From assembly GCF_000737705.1 (NCBI RefSeq), contig NZ_JPRH01000004.1:248001-312000 (forward strand): DNA of 64,000 nucleotides. Reading direction: 5' to 3'. The notes beneath the pieces were generated by a model. That model ran no database searches and was not told the origin of the DNA. It was given only the letters and a program-made list of their open reading frames with translations. Position numbers and translations under genes: made by a program. This DNA comes from Chryseobacterium soli (GTDB taxonomy: Bacteria > Bacteroidota > Bacteroidia > Flavobacteriales > Weeksellaceae). Shown here piece after piece: positions 17,066-26,109 of the stretch (position 1 is its first letter; each line of letters starts with the position of its first letter).

Positions 17066-17665
17066 TTAATCAATTTTCTTTTTTCTCCTTTTGATTTCTT
17101 CCTGAATCTCCAGAGCGGTATCATAATCTTCTTCTTTTACGGCTTCATCCAGCAGTTTTTGAAGTTCTTCCATTGAAAGAGACTTTAAAGTGTCTTCGGA
17201 CTGCACCGTTTCGGAAAATGATTGTTCTTCTTTAGCGACATCTTCTAATTCTAAAAGGATCCCGGCTTCGCTCAACACCTGCTGAGTAGTAAAGATGGGA
17301 GCATCAAACCTTACTGCCATGGCGACAGCATCTGATGTTCTGGCATCAAGAATTAATTCTTCATCATTAGCTTTGTTTTTGAAGTTAATATTTGAAAAGA
17401 AAACTCCATCTACAATCTGATAGATGATCACTGAAACCAATTCGTAATTGGCTGAAACTATAAATTTTGTGAATAAATCGTGGGTAAGAGGACGTGGCGG
17501 ATGAATATCTTTCTCCAGTCCTAATGAAATGGACTGTGCCTCGAAATTTCCTATAACAACAGGTAATTTTATATGTGTTTCTTCATGCTCCAATAACAAG
17601 GCGTACGCCCCCGATTGGGTCTGGCTGTACGATATTCCGCGAATAATTAGCTGCTTATAATCCAT
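17066..17665 (-). CDS. Bifunctional nuclease family protein (DUF151) with C-terminal UVR motif
   Basis: A 199-residue cytosolic protein. Residues 1-135 form the DUF151/BFN domain: LPVVIGNFEAQSISLGLE and RPLTHDLF, then ARTSDAVAMAVRFDAPIF, all conserved in the family. Residues 163-196 (MEELQKLLDEAVKEEDYDTA followed by LEIQEEI) match the UVR coiled-coil motif of UvrB/UvrC. This two-domain layout is standard in Bacteroidota. BFN domains have been reported as nucleases in other organisms, but the biological role here is unclear. It is followed after 19 nt by the nucleoside permease gene, an intriguing but unproven nucleotide-salvage link. Confidence 0.87.
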   Translation of the reverse strand: MDYKQLIIRGISYSQTQSGAYALLLEHEETHIKLPVVIGNFEAQSISLGLEKDIHPPRPLTHDLFTKFIVSANYELVSVIIYQIVDGVFFSNINFKNKANDEELILDARTSDAVAMAVRFDAPIFTTQQVLSEAGILLELEDVAKEEQSFSETVQSEDTLKSLSMEELQKLLDEAVKEEDYDTALEIQEEIKRRKKKID

Positions 17666-17715
17666 AGCTACAAATATAAATTAATTTTTTATTGTAGGTT
17701 TTACTTTTAGACAAA

Positions 17716-17744
17716 AATAAAAGCCCGGAAACCGAGCTTTTATT
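17716..17744 (-). terminator. Terminator of the etf region
   Basis: AATAAAAGC / GCTTTTATT plus inner CGG / CCG with one mismatched base pair forms a strong stem, followed by Ts on the minus strand, between etfA and the bifunctional nuclease gene. Confidence 0.82.
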
Positions 17745-17752
17745 TTTTATGG

Positions 17753-17826
17753 GAATTGTGAATCGTGAAATAACTTCGTGGTCAACTTTTCAGATCTTCG
17801 AAGCAACATTCACGGCTGCACGACTC
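17753..17826. repeat. Degenerate 7-nt-phased inverted repeat between etfA and the nuclease gene
   Basis: GAATTGT and GAATCGT stand in 7-nt phase at 17753-17766, followed by GAAATAA. Toward the other end the complement pattern TTCACGGCTGCACGACTC (about 17810-17826) pairs imperfectly with the left arm. This looks like a decayed member of the heptad elements described at 35591 and 53177. Confidence 0.4.
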
Positions 17827-18774
17827 TTATCCTTTTAAAGCTTTAATTTTTTCAGTTAATGCAGGGATGATCTGGAATGCATCTCCTACCACACCATAAT
17901 CTGCAGATTTAAAGAAAGGTGCTTCTTTATCACTGTTGATCACTACAATAGTCTTAGAAGAGTTTACTCCTGCTAAATGCTGAATAGCTCCTGAAATACC
18001 TACTGCAATATAAAGATTCGGAGCAATTGCTTTGCCCGTCTGTCCTACGTGTTCTGTATGAGGTCTCCATCCGATATCTGAAACCGGTTTTGAACAAGCA
18101 GTAGCAGCGCCTAAAACGTTTGCCAGCTCTTCAATCATTCCCCAGTTTTCAGGACCTTTCATTCCTCTTCCTGCGGAAACTACAATTTCCGCTTCTTTAA
18201 GGTCTAGTTTTCCTGAGCTTTGTTCGTGAGAGATTACTTTGGTATCTTCATTGGCTACAGATAAGTTTTTCACTTCTTCTGAACCTGAAGCTGCACTTTC
18301 TTTTACTCCAAAAGCATTTTGAGAAACGGTAACAATTACACCACTCCCTTCAGCTTTTGCATGCATAAAGCCTTTTCCGGAGAATGCTCTTCTTTTTACC
18401 TGGAAAGGAGAAAGACTTTCCGGAGCTTCCAATACGTTGGTAATTAAAGAATAATTCTTCATTACTGCCAACATTGGAGCGATAGATGAAGCGTCTGTAG
18501 TATGTGGGAAAATAATGATATTTCCATCCAATACTTCACTTACAGCCTGAGCGAATGCTTTTGCTGAAAAGCTTTTAAGACCTTCGTCTTTGATATTGAT
18601 TACATTTGATGCTCCATATTTGTACAACAAATCTGAAGAATCGGTAGGGTTTACAGAGATTGCCGTAACGGTATCTCCTGCTTGATCTGCAACTGCTTTA
18701 GCATAAGAAACTGCTTCGAAAGCTGCTTTTTTGTAAACTCCATTTATATTTTCTGCGTATACGAATACTGCCAT
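17827..18774 (-). CDS. etfA: Electron transfer flavoprotein alpha subunit
   Basis: A 315-residue FAD-carrying subunit that accepts electrons from acyl-CoA dehydrogenases and passes them to ETF:quinone oxidoreductase. The C-terminal FAD domain is plain: VSAGRGMKGPENWGMIEELA, ATACSKPVSDIGW, HTEHVGQTGKAIAPNLYIAV and GISGAIQHLAGV, then VVINSDKEAPFFKSADYGVV. The N-terminal half has the nucleotide-like alpha/beta fold typical of EtfA. It lies downstream of etfB by about 96 nt in the same orientation and is probably cotranscribed. Length is normal. Confidence 0.95.
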   Translation of the reverse strand: MAVFVYAENINGVYKKAAFEAVSYAKAVADQAGDTVTAISVNPTDSSDLLYKYGASNVINIKDEGLKSFSAKAFAQAVSEVLDGNIIIFPHTTDASSIAPMLAVMKNYSLITNVLEAPESLSPFQVKRRAFSGKGFMHAKAEGSGVIVTVSQNAFGVKESAASGSEEVKNLSVANEDTKVISHEQSSGKLDLKEAEIVVSAGRGMKGPENWGMIEELANVLGAATACSKPVSDIGWRPHTEHVGQTGKAIAPNLYIAVGISGAIQHLAGVNSSKTIVVINSDKEAPFFKSADYGVVGDAFQIIPALTEKIKALKG

Positions 18775-18870
18775 TATTTTACATTTAAAGATTAAAAAAT
18801 TTAAATATTAAAAAATTGAATACGGATTAAGGAGTCTTTGCTCCTGCTTCCGACATTCAGTTTTCTATTT

Positions 18871-19617
18871 TTAGATAACTTTAGCCTCTTCGTGAAGCAA
18901 TCTTACCAATTCATCCAAGTTGTCCGGAGAAACAATCTTCACAGCAGCTCTTGGTGGAACGCTGTCATAAGAAACTCCCTGAACTTTTACTTCAGAAGAT
19001 GAAGGCTCTACTACTTGTAAAGGCTTTGTTCTTGCAGACATAATTCCTCTCATGTTTGGAATAATTAAATCTTTCTCATCTACTAATCCTTTTTGTCCTG
19101 CGATAACAGCTGGTAACTTTACAGAAATAGTTTCTTTACCCCCTTCGATTTCTCTGATCGCAGTCGCTTCACTTCCATTCACGTCTAATCCTACAGAAGC
19201 ATTCACAAAAGGCTGGTTTAATAACTGAGCTACCATTCCCGGAACAGAGCCTCCATTATAATCGATAGATTCTTTACCGCAAAGGATTAAATCATATCCG
19301 CCATTTTGAGCCACTGCAGCGATTTCTTTTGCTGTAGAATAGCTATCTTTTGGATCAAGGTTTACTCTTACTCCATCGTTGGCACCAATGGCCAATGCTT
19401 TTCTGATTACCGGTTCCGTAGTGGCATCTCCAACATTGATTACTGTTACGACAGCTCCCTGAGATTCCTGAAGTTTAATTGCTTTTGTTAATGCAAATTC
19501 ATCTAACGGATTGATTACCCATTGGATTCCATTTTTGTCAAAAGCAGATTTGTCTGCTGTAAAGTTAATTTTGGAAGTAGTATCCGGAACACTACTAATA
19601 CAAACTAATATTTTCAT
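18871..19617 (-). CDS. etfB: Electron transfer flavoprotein beta subunit
   Basis: A 248-residue subunit that binds AMP and pairs with EtfA. Family features: MKILVCISSVPDTTSKINF at the start, NPLDEFALTKAIKLQE, IRKALAIGANDGVRV, ILCGKESIDYNGGSVPGMVA and LPAVIAGQKGLVDEKDLIIP. The start at 19617 is chosen because the 11 codons upstream from the in-frame ATG at 19650 are not family-like. The 96-nt gap to etfA holds AT-rich runs with a repeated ATTAAAAAATT word and no terminator. Confidence 0.95.
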   Translation of the reverse strand: MKILVCISSVPDTTSKINFTADKSAFDKNGIQWVINPLDEFALTKAIKLQESQGAVVTVINVGDATTEPVIRKALAIGANDGVRVNLDPKDSYSTAKEIAAVAQNGGYDLILCGKESIDYNGGSVPGMVAQLLNQPFVNASVGLDVNGSEATAIREIEGGKETISVKLPAVIAGQKGLVDEKDLIIPNMRGIMSARTKPLQVVEPSSSEVKVQGVSYDSVPPRAAVKIVSPDNLDELVRLLHEEAKVI

Positions 19618-19768
19618 GTGTACTATTTTAATTTTCTCCCTTTTGGGCATAAAAACCGAGGATGTTTATGCAGGGATTTTGTTCTAATTAATTTTTGCTA
19701 ATATAAATAAAAAATATATTATGCATGCATAATACTTATTATTTTACTATTCAATACATTAAAAGTAT

Positions 19769-20476
19769 TTACTTGGCTGGTTTTGTTGCTCTAAACTCTA
19801 TTTTGCTCGGCAAAACGCGTGGATTCATTTTTAAAATATCTAAAATAAGATTCCCCATATCTTCGGGCTGGATCTTCCAATTGTCTTTTTCTGAAGGAGT
19901 ATTTCCGTTAAAATGAGTAGCTACGGATCCCGGCATTATAACTGTCGTTTTGATATTATATTTTCTTAAATCGATCATGGCAGCCTGGGTAAATCCTACA
20001 ACTCCAAATTTCGAGGCGTTGTAACCGGTTCCGTTTTCAAAGAAATTGGCCCCTGCCAGACTTGAAATGGTGATATAGTACCCTTCTGTTTTCTTTAGCT
20101 CTTCTACAGAAGCTTTTAAAGTATAGAAAGCTCCGGTTAAATTGGTTTCGATCATCTCATTCCATTCTTCTGCAGACAATTCATCTACGGGTTTAAATAT
20201 CCCCAATCCTGCATTGGCAATAACAAAATCCAGTCTTCCGAATTTTTCAAGGGTTTGTTGTACCGCTTTTTCTTCGCTTTCCAGGTTTTTAACGTCAGAA
20301 ACGATTCCTACCACCATTTCTGAGTATTGTTTAAGTTCTTGTTCAGCTTTTTGAACATCTTCTTTTTTTCTTCCAGAAAACGACACTGAGATACCGTTTT
20401 CAAGCAATATTTTTGCAATACCAAAACCAATTCCTTTGGTTCCTCCCGTTATATAAGCGACTTTATTTTGTGACAT
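19769..20476 (-). CDS. Short-chain dehydrogenase/reductase, SDR family
   Basis: A 235-residue cytosolic NAD(P)-dependent oxidoreductase. The Rossmann glycine motif is TGGTKGIGFG (residues 10-19), NAG follows near residue 88, the catalytic serine is in ISSLAG, and the Y-K pair is YNASK near residue 150. An arginine, SGRKKED, after strand 2 suggests NADP preference. It resembles 3-oxoacyl-ACP reductase-like classical SDRs, but substrate cannot be inferred. The final residues FRATKPAK are typical of the Flavobacteriia branch. Single gene; the next gene upstream is separated by a terminator. Confidence 0.88.
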   Translation of the reverse strand: MSQNKVAYITGGTKGIGFGIAKILLENGISVSFSGRKKEDVQKAEQELKQYSEMVVGIVSDVKNLESEEKAVQQTLEKFGRLDFVIANAGLGIFKPVDELSAEEWNEMIETNLTGAFYTLKASVEELKKTEGYYITISSLAGANFFENGTGYNASKFGVVGFTQAAMIDLRKYNIKTTVIMPGSVATHFNGNTPSEKDNWKIQPEDMGNLILDILKMNPRVLPSKIEFRATKPAK

Positions 20477-20505
20477 TGTATTTATTTTAATTCTCTAAAA
20501 TAACA

Positions 20506-20529
20506 AAAACGCTCCAATTGGAGCGTTTT
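20506..20529 (-). terminator. Terminator of T9SS cargo gene 1
   Basis: A 10-bp perfect stem AAAACGCTCC / GGAGCGTTTT with AATT loop lies 24 nt past the stop codon of the gene at 20554. Confidence 0.9.
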
Positions 20530-20553
20530 ACTGATGCTAAGATTTATCAGTTA

Positions 20554-21546
20554 TTATTTTTTGATGAATTTCTTGGAAACTTTTCCTTCTTTTGTTTCAA
20601 TATTAATGATATAGCTTCCTGAGTTAAGGTTAGTAACATCTACTTTATCCCCATTCAAGATACTATTCATATTTCTTCCTGTCATATCATAAACCTCTAC
20701 TTTATTAACTTTGGAATCAGATTTAACAGTTAAATAATCAACCACAGGATTTGGATGGATTATTACACCTTCTTTAGCAGATATTACCTCATTCGTACCT
20801 AAAGTAGTAGTGTTTCCAAATGATAAACTAACATTATCTATTGCAGCCTGATTTGCAACAGTGTTACCTGTAGCAGTTAAGGAAATAAAGTCAAACTCAA
20901 CAGGAGTTAAACCTGGAGATAAAGTGTAGGCTGCATTTGTAAATGAATATGTCCCTTCAGGGTAAGTCCAAGAATAGACACCTGTAGTTTTATTATATGT
21001 AAAAGAAACTGATACCCATGTATTTGCCGGATAAGTTGCTGAACCTAGCCCAATAGTATAGAAAGCAGCAGTTCCAGTAGCAACAGGCGTCAATCTGCCC
21101 ATCCCACTTATTTTTTTAGTTGCAAAATCATAGTTTATTCCAACAACTCCCATAGTATCATCATATAATACACATTGAATTTTTCCAGCTCCAGTAGCTG
21201 CTCCCGTATAAAATTGTAATGATCCTTTCAAAATATTGTTTCCAACCGTGGCTGTAGTAGAGATTTCTTTGAATACAAATCTATTATAAGTATTTGCTGT
21301 ACCACTATATCCTGCTCCACTTGTAATTCTTAACGAATTTCCGTGTGCGGCATCTATCGTTGCAATTTGGTAATCAGCTGCTGCTCCACTGAAAATATAA
21401 TAACCTCCCTGACCAGCAGCTGCACCTGTTAGATCAGTACCTACATTACCTGCCACTAAAGAATTAAAATTTTCGGTTACAATTGTTTGGGCAGAAATGC
21501 CAGTTGATAATGCTGTTCCTAATGCAATAAGTAAAATTTTTCTCAT
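20554..21546 (-). CDS. T9SS type A sorting domain protein, jelly-roll-like
   Basis: A 330-residue secreted protein. Signal peptide MRKILLIALGTALSTGISA; then a beta-sandwich-like body with NFNSLVAGNVGTDL, FVFKEIST and NQAAIDNVSLSFG, resembling LamG/choice-of-anchor folds. The last 75 residues form the T9SS type A signal (VIIHPNPVVDYLTVKSDSKV ... VEVYDMTGRN ... SGSYIINIET ... KKFIKK), which takes the protein across the outer membrane to the surface. Composition is rich in Gly, Ala, Thr as usual for exported proteins. Binding target unknown. It is the first of three similar cargo genes in a row. Confidence 0.85.
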   Translation of the reverse strand: MRKILLIALGTALSTGISAQTIVTENFNSLVAGNVGTDLTGAAAGQGGYYIFSGAAADYQIATIDAAHGNSLRITSGAGYSGTANTYNRFVFKEISTTATVGNNILKGSLQFYTGAATGAGKIQCVLYDDTMGVVGINYDFATKKISGMGRLTPVATGTAAFYTIGLGSATYPANTWVSVSFTYNKTTGVYSWTYPEGTYSFTNAAYTLSPGLTPVEFDFISLTATGNTVANQAAIDNVSLSFGNTTTLGTNEVISAKEGVIIHPNPVVDYLTVKSDSKVNKVEVYDMTGRNMNSILNGDKVDVTNLNSGSYIINIETKEGKVSKKFIKK

Positions 21547-21770
21547 AATATATAATTTTTTTATAAATTTAAATAAATTAATTCAAATTCAGTTATTTAT
21601 TATCCTAAAAAATAAATATTTATCATGACAAATGAAAATGCCGTATCAATATAACAAATTGTTTAATTATAATTTTCATATAGCTAGCACATAATATCCG
21701 CCAGCAGGACATACAATCAAATTAAATCCTAATACACTCACGCAAATAAGAAAGCTTTTTATTTGAATTT

Positions 21771-22688
21771 TTATTTTTTAATAAATTTTTCAGTGAAATT
21801 CCGGCCTTCTGTTTCTATATTGATCAAATATAAGCCAGAATACAAACCTCTAACATCCAACGCGTTACCATTAAGCTTTAGACTCACTCTTTTTCCGGCA
21901 GCATCAAAGACCTCAACATTTTTTATTGTATAGGCAGTATGGATCTTTATAAAATCGGAAGAGGGATTTGGGTAAATACTTAGTATATCACCGTTTGCAG
22001 AAGGATTTTTAGTAGATAATAAAGTTTCATTATTAATTTTCACATTATCAATATAGGCAGTTCCAACATTATTATCATGAACAAAACGCAACTGATCGAT
22101 AGTCATTTCACTTACCGCAGAGCCTGTGTAAATCAATGTATCATTAACATAATACTTAATATTTGCAGCTGAGCCCACTACTTTAAATCTATACCACACA
22201 TTAGGCACCCAGTTGCTTGTTGCAGAATCAAGCATTACATTACCCGCCACTGTATTTAATATTTTAACTCCTCCTGAATTATCGAAATCTACTCTTATCA
22301 CAAACTGTTCTTGAGTACTGTTAATCCCCTGAAATCCAAAGACAGATCCATTAAGCTGGGACATATTGATATCAAATGAAACTGTAAAATTGGTGTAGAT
22401 AAGTGGTGATGTAAGATTATTAAACCCTCCAATTATAGGAATTGGCTGAGTCCCATAGACGGGTTCTTTTACGATTTTAAGAGCATTGCTGCCTGTAGAA
22501 GCATTTTCTGTATTGATGATCTGGTTGGTGACATTAGGCGGCATTCCTCCTGTTGGAGTACTGATCCATGTTCCCTGCCCATGAATATCTGCTATTGTAA
22601 AGCCTTCCTGAGCTTCAAAAGAAATTGTCTGCTGAGACATAGCTAATGCCGAGAATAATGACAAAGCCATTAAGTAAATTTTTTTCAT
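21771..22688 (-). CDS. T9SS type A sorting domain protein, LamG-like
   Basis: A 305-residue secreted protein: signal peptide MKKIYLMALSLFSALAMSQ, a lectin-like beta-sandwich (LTSPLIYTNFTVSFDINMSQ, FVIRVDFDNSGGVKIL, VWYRFKVVGSAANIKYYVND, then QLRFVHDNNVGTAYIDNVKI) and a C-terminal sorting domain (LSIYPNPSSDFIKIHTAYTI ... VEVFDAAGKR ... SGLYLINIET ... EKFIKK). It has no recognisable catalytic residues and may bind carbohydrate. It lies between two other cargo genes, about 225-235 nt from each, too far for tight coupling. Specific target unknown. Confidence 0.83.
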   Translation of the reverse strand: MKKIYLMALSLFSALAMSQQTISFEAQEGFTIADIHGQGTWISTPTGGMPPNVTNQIINTENASTGSNALKIVKEPVYGTQPIPIIGGFNNLTSPLIYTNFTVSFDINMSQLNGSVFGFQGINSTQEQFVIRVDFDNSGGVKILNTVAGNVMLDSATSNWVPNVWYRFKVVGSAANIKYYVNDTLIYTGSAVSEMTIDQLRFVHDNNVGTAYIDNVKINNETLLSTKNPSANGDILSIYPNPSSDFIKIHTAYTIKNVEVFDAAGKRVSLKLNGNALDVRGLYSGLYLINIETEGRNFTEKFIKK

Positions 22689-22872
22689 GTAGGTCGTGTA
22701 TTAGTTCCATCTAAATATATACATTTTCAGTGAAACAAAAAATACATCATCAACAATTGAAAAATTATTTAATTAAACATCATTAGATTAAATAATAAAA
22801 TATTATAATTACTGATTTACTAAAAATGAAACCATTACAAATTAATTCAATTAATATACAATAAAGACAAAA

Positions 22873-22898
22873 AAAACGCTCCAAAATTGGAACGTTTT
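22873..22898 (-). terminator. Terminator of T9SS cargo gene 3
   Basis: AAAACGCTCCAA pairs with TTGGAACGTTTT with a single mismatch and is followed by Ts on the minus strand. It resembles the terminator at 20506, both built on ACGCTCCAA. Confidence 0.78.
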
Positions 22899-22922
22899 AA
22901 AAGTGAAAAAAAAATTTCTAAT

Positions 22923-23828
22923 TTATTTTTTAATGAACTTCTCAGTGGTTACACCCTCTTTAGTTTGAATTTTGATGATGTAGTTTCCTGGTTCAAGATT
23001 TTTTACATCTACTCTATCAGTTTCTGTAGTGGAAACAATCTTTCTTCCTGTAAGATCGAAAATTTCTACTGCACTCACTTTAGATTTAGTTTTTATAAAC
23101 AGATAATCTGAAGTAGGATTTGGAGAAACGGTAATTTCTTTTACAGAGCTGAATACTTCAGTGGTTCCTAATACAGAATTTCCTTCAATAGAAAAAGCTA
23201 AACCATCAAGAGCAGTCGTTCCCGTTAATGCAGATAAACTGGTCCATGTCGTAGCACCGGCTCCAAAAGCATTAGCAGGATCAACTAATTTAGCGGGACT
23301 GCCATTAGCCTGTCCTGCAAACCAGTTAAATCGTGTAGCCGCTGTATAGGCTGTTAAATTGGTTTTGGCAGCAAATACTACCCAGTATACTGTATTGGCT
23401 TGTAAAATGACGGGAGTAGATAAAGCAACGGTTACGTCAATACTAAAAGTGTAATTCGATGTTCCTGTTTTTGTCAGTACATATCCGGGAGCTCCTTTAG
23501 CAATATTAATGGCTGCAATAGGAGCCACAACATTGTTATTAGGAATTCCTGCCGGACTGCCTGCATTATCCGCATAAATATACAGCATTGCTCCGGTCGC
23601 CACAGTAGTTTCAAGTGTTCCCTGATTCTGAAATCCAACGATATTGATTTTGGTTATCCTTCGTTGGCTGGTAAGGGTAAAATCATCGGCTGTAGCAACA
23701 AAAGTATTATTTGCTAATGCATTGGCGACAATACCGTCTGTCGTAGTTGTTGGTTGGTTATAGATTACGGTCTGGGCATTCAATCCCGTAATACAAAATA
23801 ATAAACCTAATAAGTAATTCTTTTTCAT
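22923..23828 (-). CDS. T9SS type A sorting domain protein
   Basis: A 301-residue secreted protein. The start at 23828 (MKKNYLLGLLFCITGLNAQ) gives a clean signal peptide; the upstream in-frame ATG would add a second hydrophobic run. The body is a beta-rich domain with TVIYNQPTTTTDGIVANALA, DDFTLTSQRRITKINIVGFQ and VYWVVFAAKTNLT, a pattern common in secreted Flavobacteriia proteins that lack an assigned function. The C-terminus is a type A sorting signal (ITVSPNPTSDYLFIKTKSKV ... VEIFDLTGRK ... PGNYIIKIQT ... EKFIKK). Confidence 0.82.
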   Translation of the reverse strand: MKKNYLLGLLFCITGLNAQTVIYNQPTTTTDGIVANALANNTFVATADDFTLTSQRRITKINIVGFQNQGTLETTVATGAMLYIYADNAGSPAGIPNNNVVAPIAAINIAKGAPGYVLTKTGTSNYTFSIDVTVALSTPVILQANTVYWVVFAAKTNLTAYTAATRFNWFAGQANGSPAKLVDPANAFGAGATTWTSLSALTGTTALDGLAFSIEGNSVLGTTEVFSSVKEITVSPNPTSDYLFIKTKSKVSAVEIFDLTGRKIVSTTETDRVDVKNLEPGNYIIKIQTKEGVTTEKFIKK

Positions 23829-23951
23829 GATTAAAAATTTTATTACTAAAAATATGAAAAAAAACATTACCAATGCAAAATAAATCACAATCAAATGATT
23901 TTAATTGCATTTTAACTTATTTAAAACCAGTTATTTTATTGTTATAAAAAC

Positions 23952-23980
23952 AAATCCTTAAGAAAATTTCTTAAGGATTT
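23952..23980 (-). terminator. Terminator of the M20 dipeptidase gene
   Basis: AAATCCTTAAGAAA / TTTCTTAAGGATTT, up to 14 bp of complementarity, lies 7 nt beyond the stop codon. Confidence 0.85.
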
Positions 23981-23987
23981 TATTATT

Positions 23988-25367
23988 TTATTTTGTGTAA
24001 TTCTCGAAGAACAGCGGAATACTTTCAATTCCTTTATAAAAATTAAACAGTCCGTAATGCTCGTTTGGAGAATGGATCGCATCAGAATCAAGACCGAAGC
24101 CCATCAAAACTGATTTAGCGCCTAGAACCTGCTCAAACATAGCTGTAATAGGAATACTGCCTCCGCCTCTGTAAGGAAGAACTTCTTTACCAAATGCAGT
24201 TTCCATAGCGTTTTTAGCAGCACGGAATTCTTTAGTATCCGTCGGTAAAACGTAAGGCATACCTCCATGGTGTGGCGTAATTTTTACTTTTACATTAGCC
24301 GGAGCTATTTTTTCGAAATGTTTAGTGAATTTTTCTGTAATCTCTTCAGGAGTCTGATAAGGAACCAGACGCATTGAAATTTTAGCAGAAGCTTTGGAAG
24401 GAATTACTGTTTTCGCTCCTTCTCCTGTATACCCTCCCCAAATCCCATTGCAGTCTAAGGTAGGACGGATTGAAGTTCTCTCTAAGGTTGTATATCCTTT
24501 TTCACCTTCTACTCCGTTCAGTCCGATTGACTTTTTAAATTCTTCAGGATTATCTTTCAGTTTGTTCATTTCTGCTCTTTCTTCATCAGAAACTACCTCT
24601 ACATTGTCATAGAAACCGTCAATGGTAATACGTCCGTCTTCATCAATTAATTGAGCAATCATTCTTGAAAGAACGTGGATAGGATTAGGTACTGCACCAC
24701 CATATAGTCCTGAATGCAGGTCTCTGTTTGGTCCTTCCACTTCTACTTCTACATAGCTCAACCCTCTTAAACCTGTTGTCACAGTGGGTTGTTCGTTGCT
24801 GTAAATATGAGTATCAGAAATCAAAATACAGTCGCAAGACAGTTTTTCTTTATTTTCATTAACAAAGTCTCCCAGGCTTACAGATCCCACTTCTTCTTCC
24901 CCTTCTAAAATAAATTTAACATTACAAGGAAGCGTATTGGTTTTCATCATGGCTTCAAATGCCTTTAAATGCATGAAGAACTGTCCTTTATCATCTGCTG
25001 AACCTCTTGCAAAGATGGCTCCGTCAGGATGAAGTTCGGTTTTCTCAATATATGGCTCAAAAGGTGGTTTTGTCCAAAGCTCTAATGGATCTGCCGGCTG
25101 AACATCATAATGTCCGTATACCAATACTGTCGGCAGATTTTCATCTATAAGTTTTTCTCCAAAAACGATAGGATAACCGCTGGTTTTGCATACTTCCACA
25201 TTATCCGCTCCTGCATCCTTAAGATATGCTGCACATACATCCGCACACTTCAACACGTCATCTTTATAGGCAGGATCTGCAGAAATAGAAGGGATTCTCA
25301 ATAACTCAAATAATTCATCCACGAAACGCTGTTTGTTTTCGTTAATGTAATTTAATGTCTCTTGCAT
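23988..25367 (-). CDS. M20-family dipeptidase / carboxypeptidase
   Basis: A 459-residue metallopeptidase of the CNDP-like M20 group. The first metal ligand and its neighbour are in VLVYGHYDVQPADPLELW, the bridging aspartate in ARGSADDKGQFFMHLKAFEA, and the catalytic Glu-Glu in ILEGEEEVGS. A dimerisation or lid domain follows in the middle (TTLERTSIRPTLDCNGIWGG), and the last His is in DAIHSPNEHYGLFNFYKGIE. The start at 25367 (MQETLNYINENKQRFVDELF) fits the family; the upstream ATG would add a hydrophobic tail. Probably cytosolic, cleaving dipeptides or short peptides. Confidence 0.9.
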   Translation of the reverse strand: MQETLNYINENKQRFVDELFELLRIPSISADPAYKDDVLKCADVCAAYLKDAGADNVEVCKTSGYPIVFGEKLIDENLPTVLVYGHYDVQPADPLELWTKPPFEPYIEKTELHPDGAIFARGSADDKGQFFMHLKAFEAMMKTNTLPCNVKFILEGEEEVGSVSLGDFVNENKEKLSCDCILISDTHIYSNEQPTVTTGLRGLSYVEVEVEGPNRDLHSGLYGGAVPNPIHVLSRMIAQLIDEDGRITIDGFYDNVEVVSDEERAEMNKLKDNPEEFKKSIGLNGVEGEKGYTTLERTSIRPTLDCNGIWGGYTGEGAKTVIPSKASAKISMRLVPYQTPEEITEKFTKHFEKIAPANVKVKITPHHGGMPYVLPTDTKEFRAAKNAMETAFGKEVLPYRGGGSIPITAMFEQVLGAKSVLMGFGLDSDAIHSPNEHYGLFNFYKGIESIPLFFENYTK

Positions 25368-25398
25368 TGTAAAAATTTGTTTTGTTAAAAATAAAAAA

Positions 25399-25422
25399 AA
25401 TGCCTTGCATAGGCAAGACATT
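25399..25422 (-). terminator. Terminator of the OmpA-like gene
   Basis: AATG-CTTGC pairs with GCAAG-CATT around one mismatch with an ATAG loop, followed by eight Ts on the minus strand. Confidence 0.78.
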
Positions 25423-25445
25423 CATATTTTCTTTATTGCAGATTA

Positions 25446-26090
25446 TTATTTTGTGAATCTAACAGACATTTTTCTGTCTGCAGCTCTTTCAGCATCAGAA
25501 GCTTTTGCATCTACATGCGCAAACTGGCTTCCGTATCCTTCAGCAGAAACGATTTGTCCGGTAACTCCTAACTTAGAAAGTTCAGCTTTAATAAAATTAG
25601 CTCTATCCTGAGATAATTTTAAGTTTTTAGCTTCATCACCTGTTTTATCAGTATATCCACCAATTTTAATTTTTGCATCCGGATAAGCTTTTAAGATTTT
25701 AGCTAAGTTATCCAACTGCTCATGAGAACCAGCTTCCAGTTGATTGGCAGATCCTGTTTTAAAATTAACATTATCGAAATTATACCAGGTATTTTTCAAT
25801 CCATCTTCAGTAGCTGTTGCATATTGTCCAGACTTCAGGTAAGTAATGATACTTTCTTCCATCCCATTAGCAAAACCTTTTAAAGCCGTACCATTCAAAT
25901 CAATAGAAACCTGAGCTTTTTTTTCAGCATGACCGGCTGCTGCTTCATGAACCTCACCTCCCTGATGATCATCAGAATATCTCTCCATCCCTTCTTCAAG
26001 TTTCAGTGTATTCTTATTTCCTCCAGCTTGTATTTTTTTACAGCTTACAGCTACAGTTGCCACCGCTAAACATATAATTAATTTTCTCAT
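25446..26090 (-). CDS. OmpA-family lipoprotein
   Basis: A 214-residue outer-membrane-anchored protein. The lipobox is AVSC (cysteine near residue 17). A spacer with HHxG-like charged residues and a small domain (SIDLNGTALKGFANGMEESI) follow. From about 105 comes the OmpA-like peptidoglycan-binding domain: VNFKTGSANQLEAGSHEQLD, KIKIGGYTDKTGDEAKNLKL, SQDRANFIKAEL, EGYGSQFAHVDA and AERAADRKMSVRF. The Asp and Arg that hold diaminopimelate are in YTDKTG and ADRK. It likely tethers the outer membrane to the cell wall. It has a strong predicted promoter. Confidence 0.9.
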   Translation of the reverse strand: MRKLIICLAVATVAVSCKKIQAGGNKNTLKLEEGMERYSDDHQGGEVHEAAAGHAEKKAQVSIDLNGTALKGFANGMEESIITYLKSGQYATATEDGLKNTWYNFDNVNFKTGSANQLEAGSHEQLDNLAKILKAYPDAKIKIGGYTDKTGDEAKNLKLSQDRANFIKAELSKLGVTGQIVSAEGYGSQFAHVDAKASDAERAADRKMSVRFTK

Positions 26091-26109
26091 GCTTAAATTT
26101 TAGATTGCC

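Noticed and set aside
18786..18821. AT-rich repeat ATTAAAAAATT between etfB and etfA as a further heptad element
   Set aside because: The TTAAA words recur but not in a steady 7-nt phase, and runs of A and T make chance matches likely.
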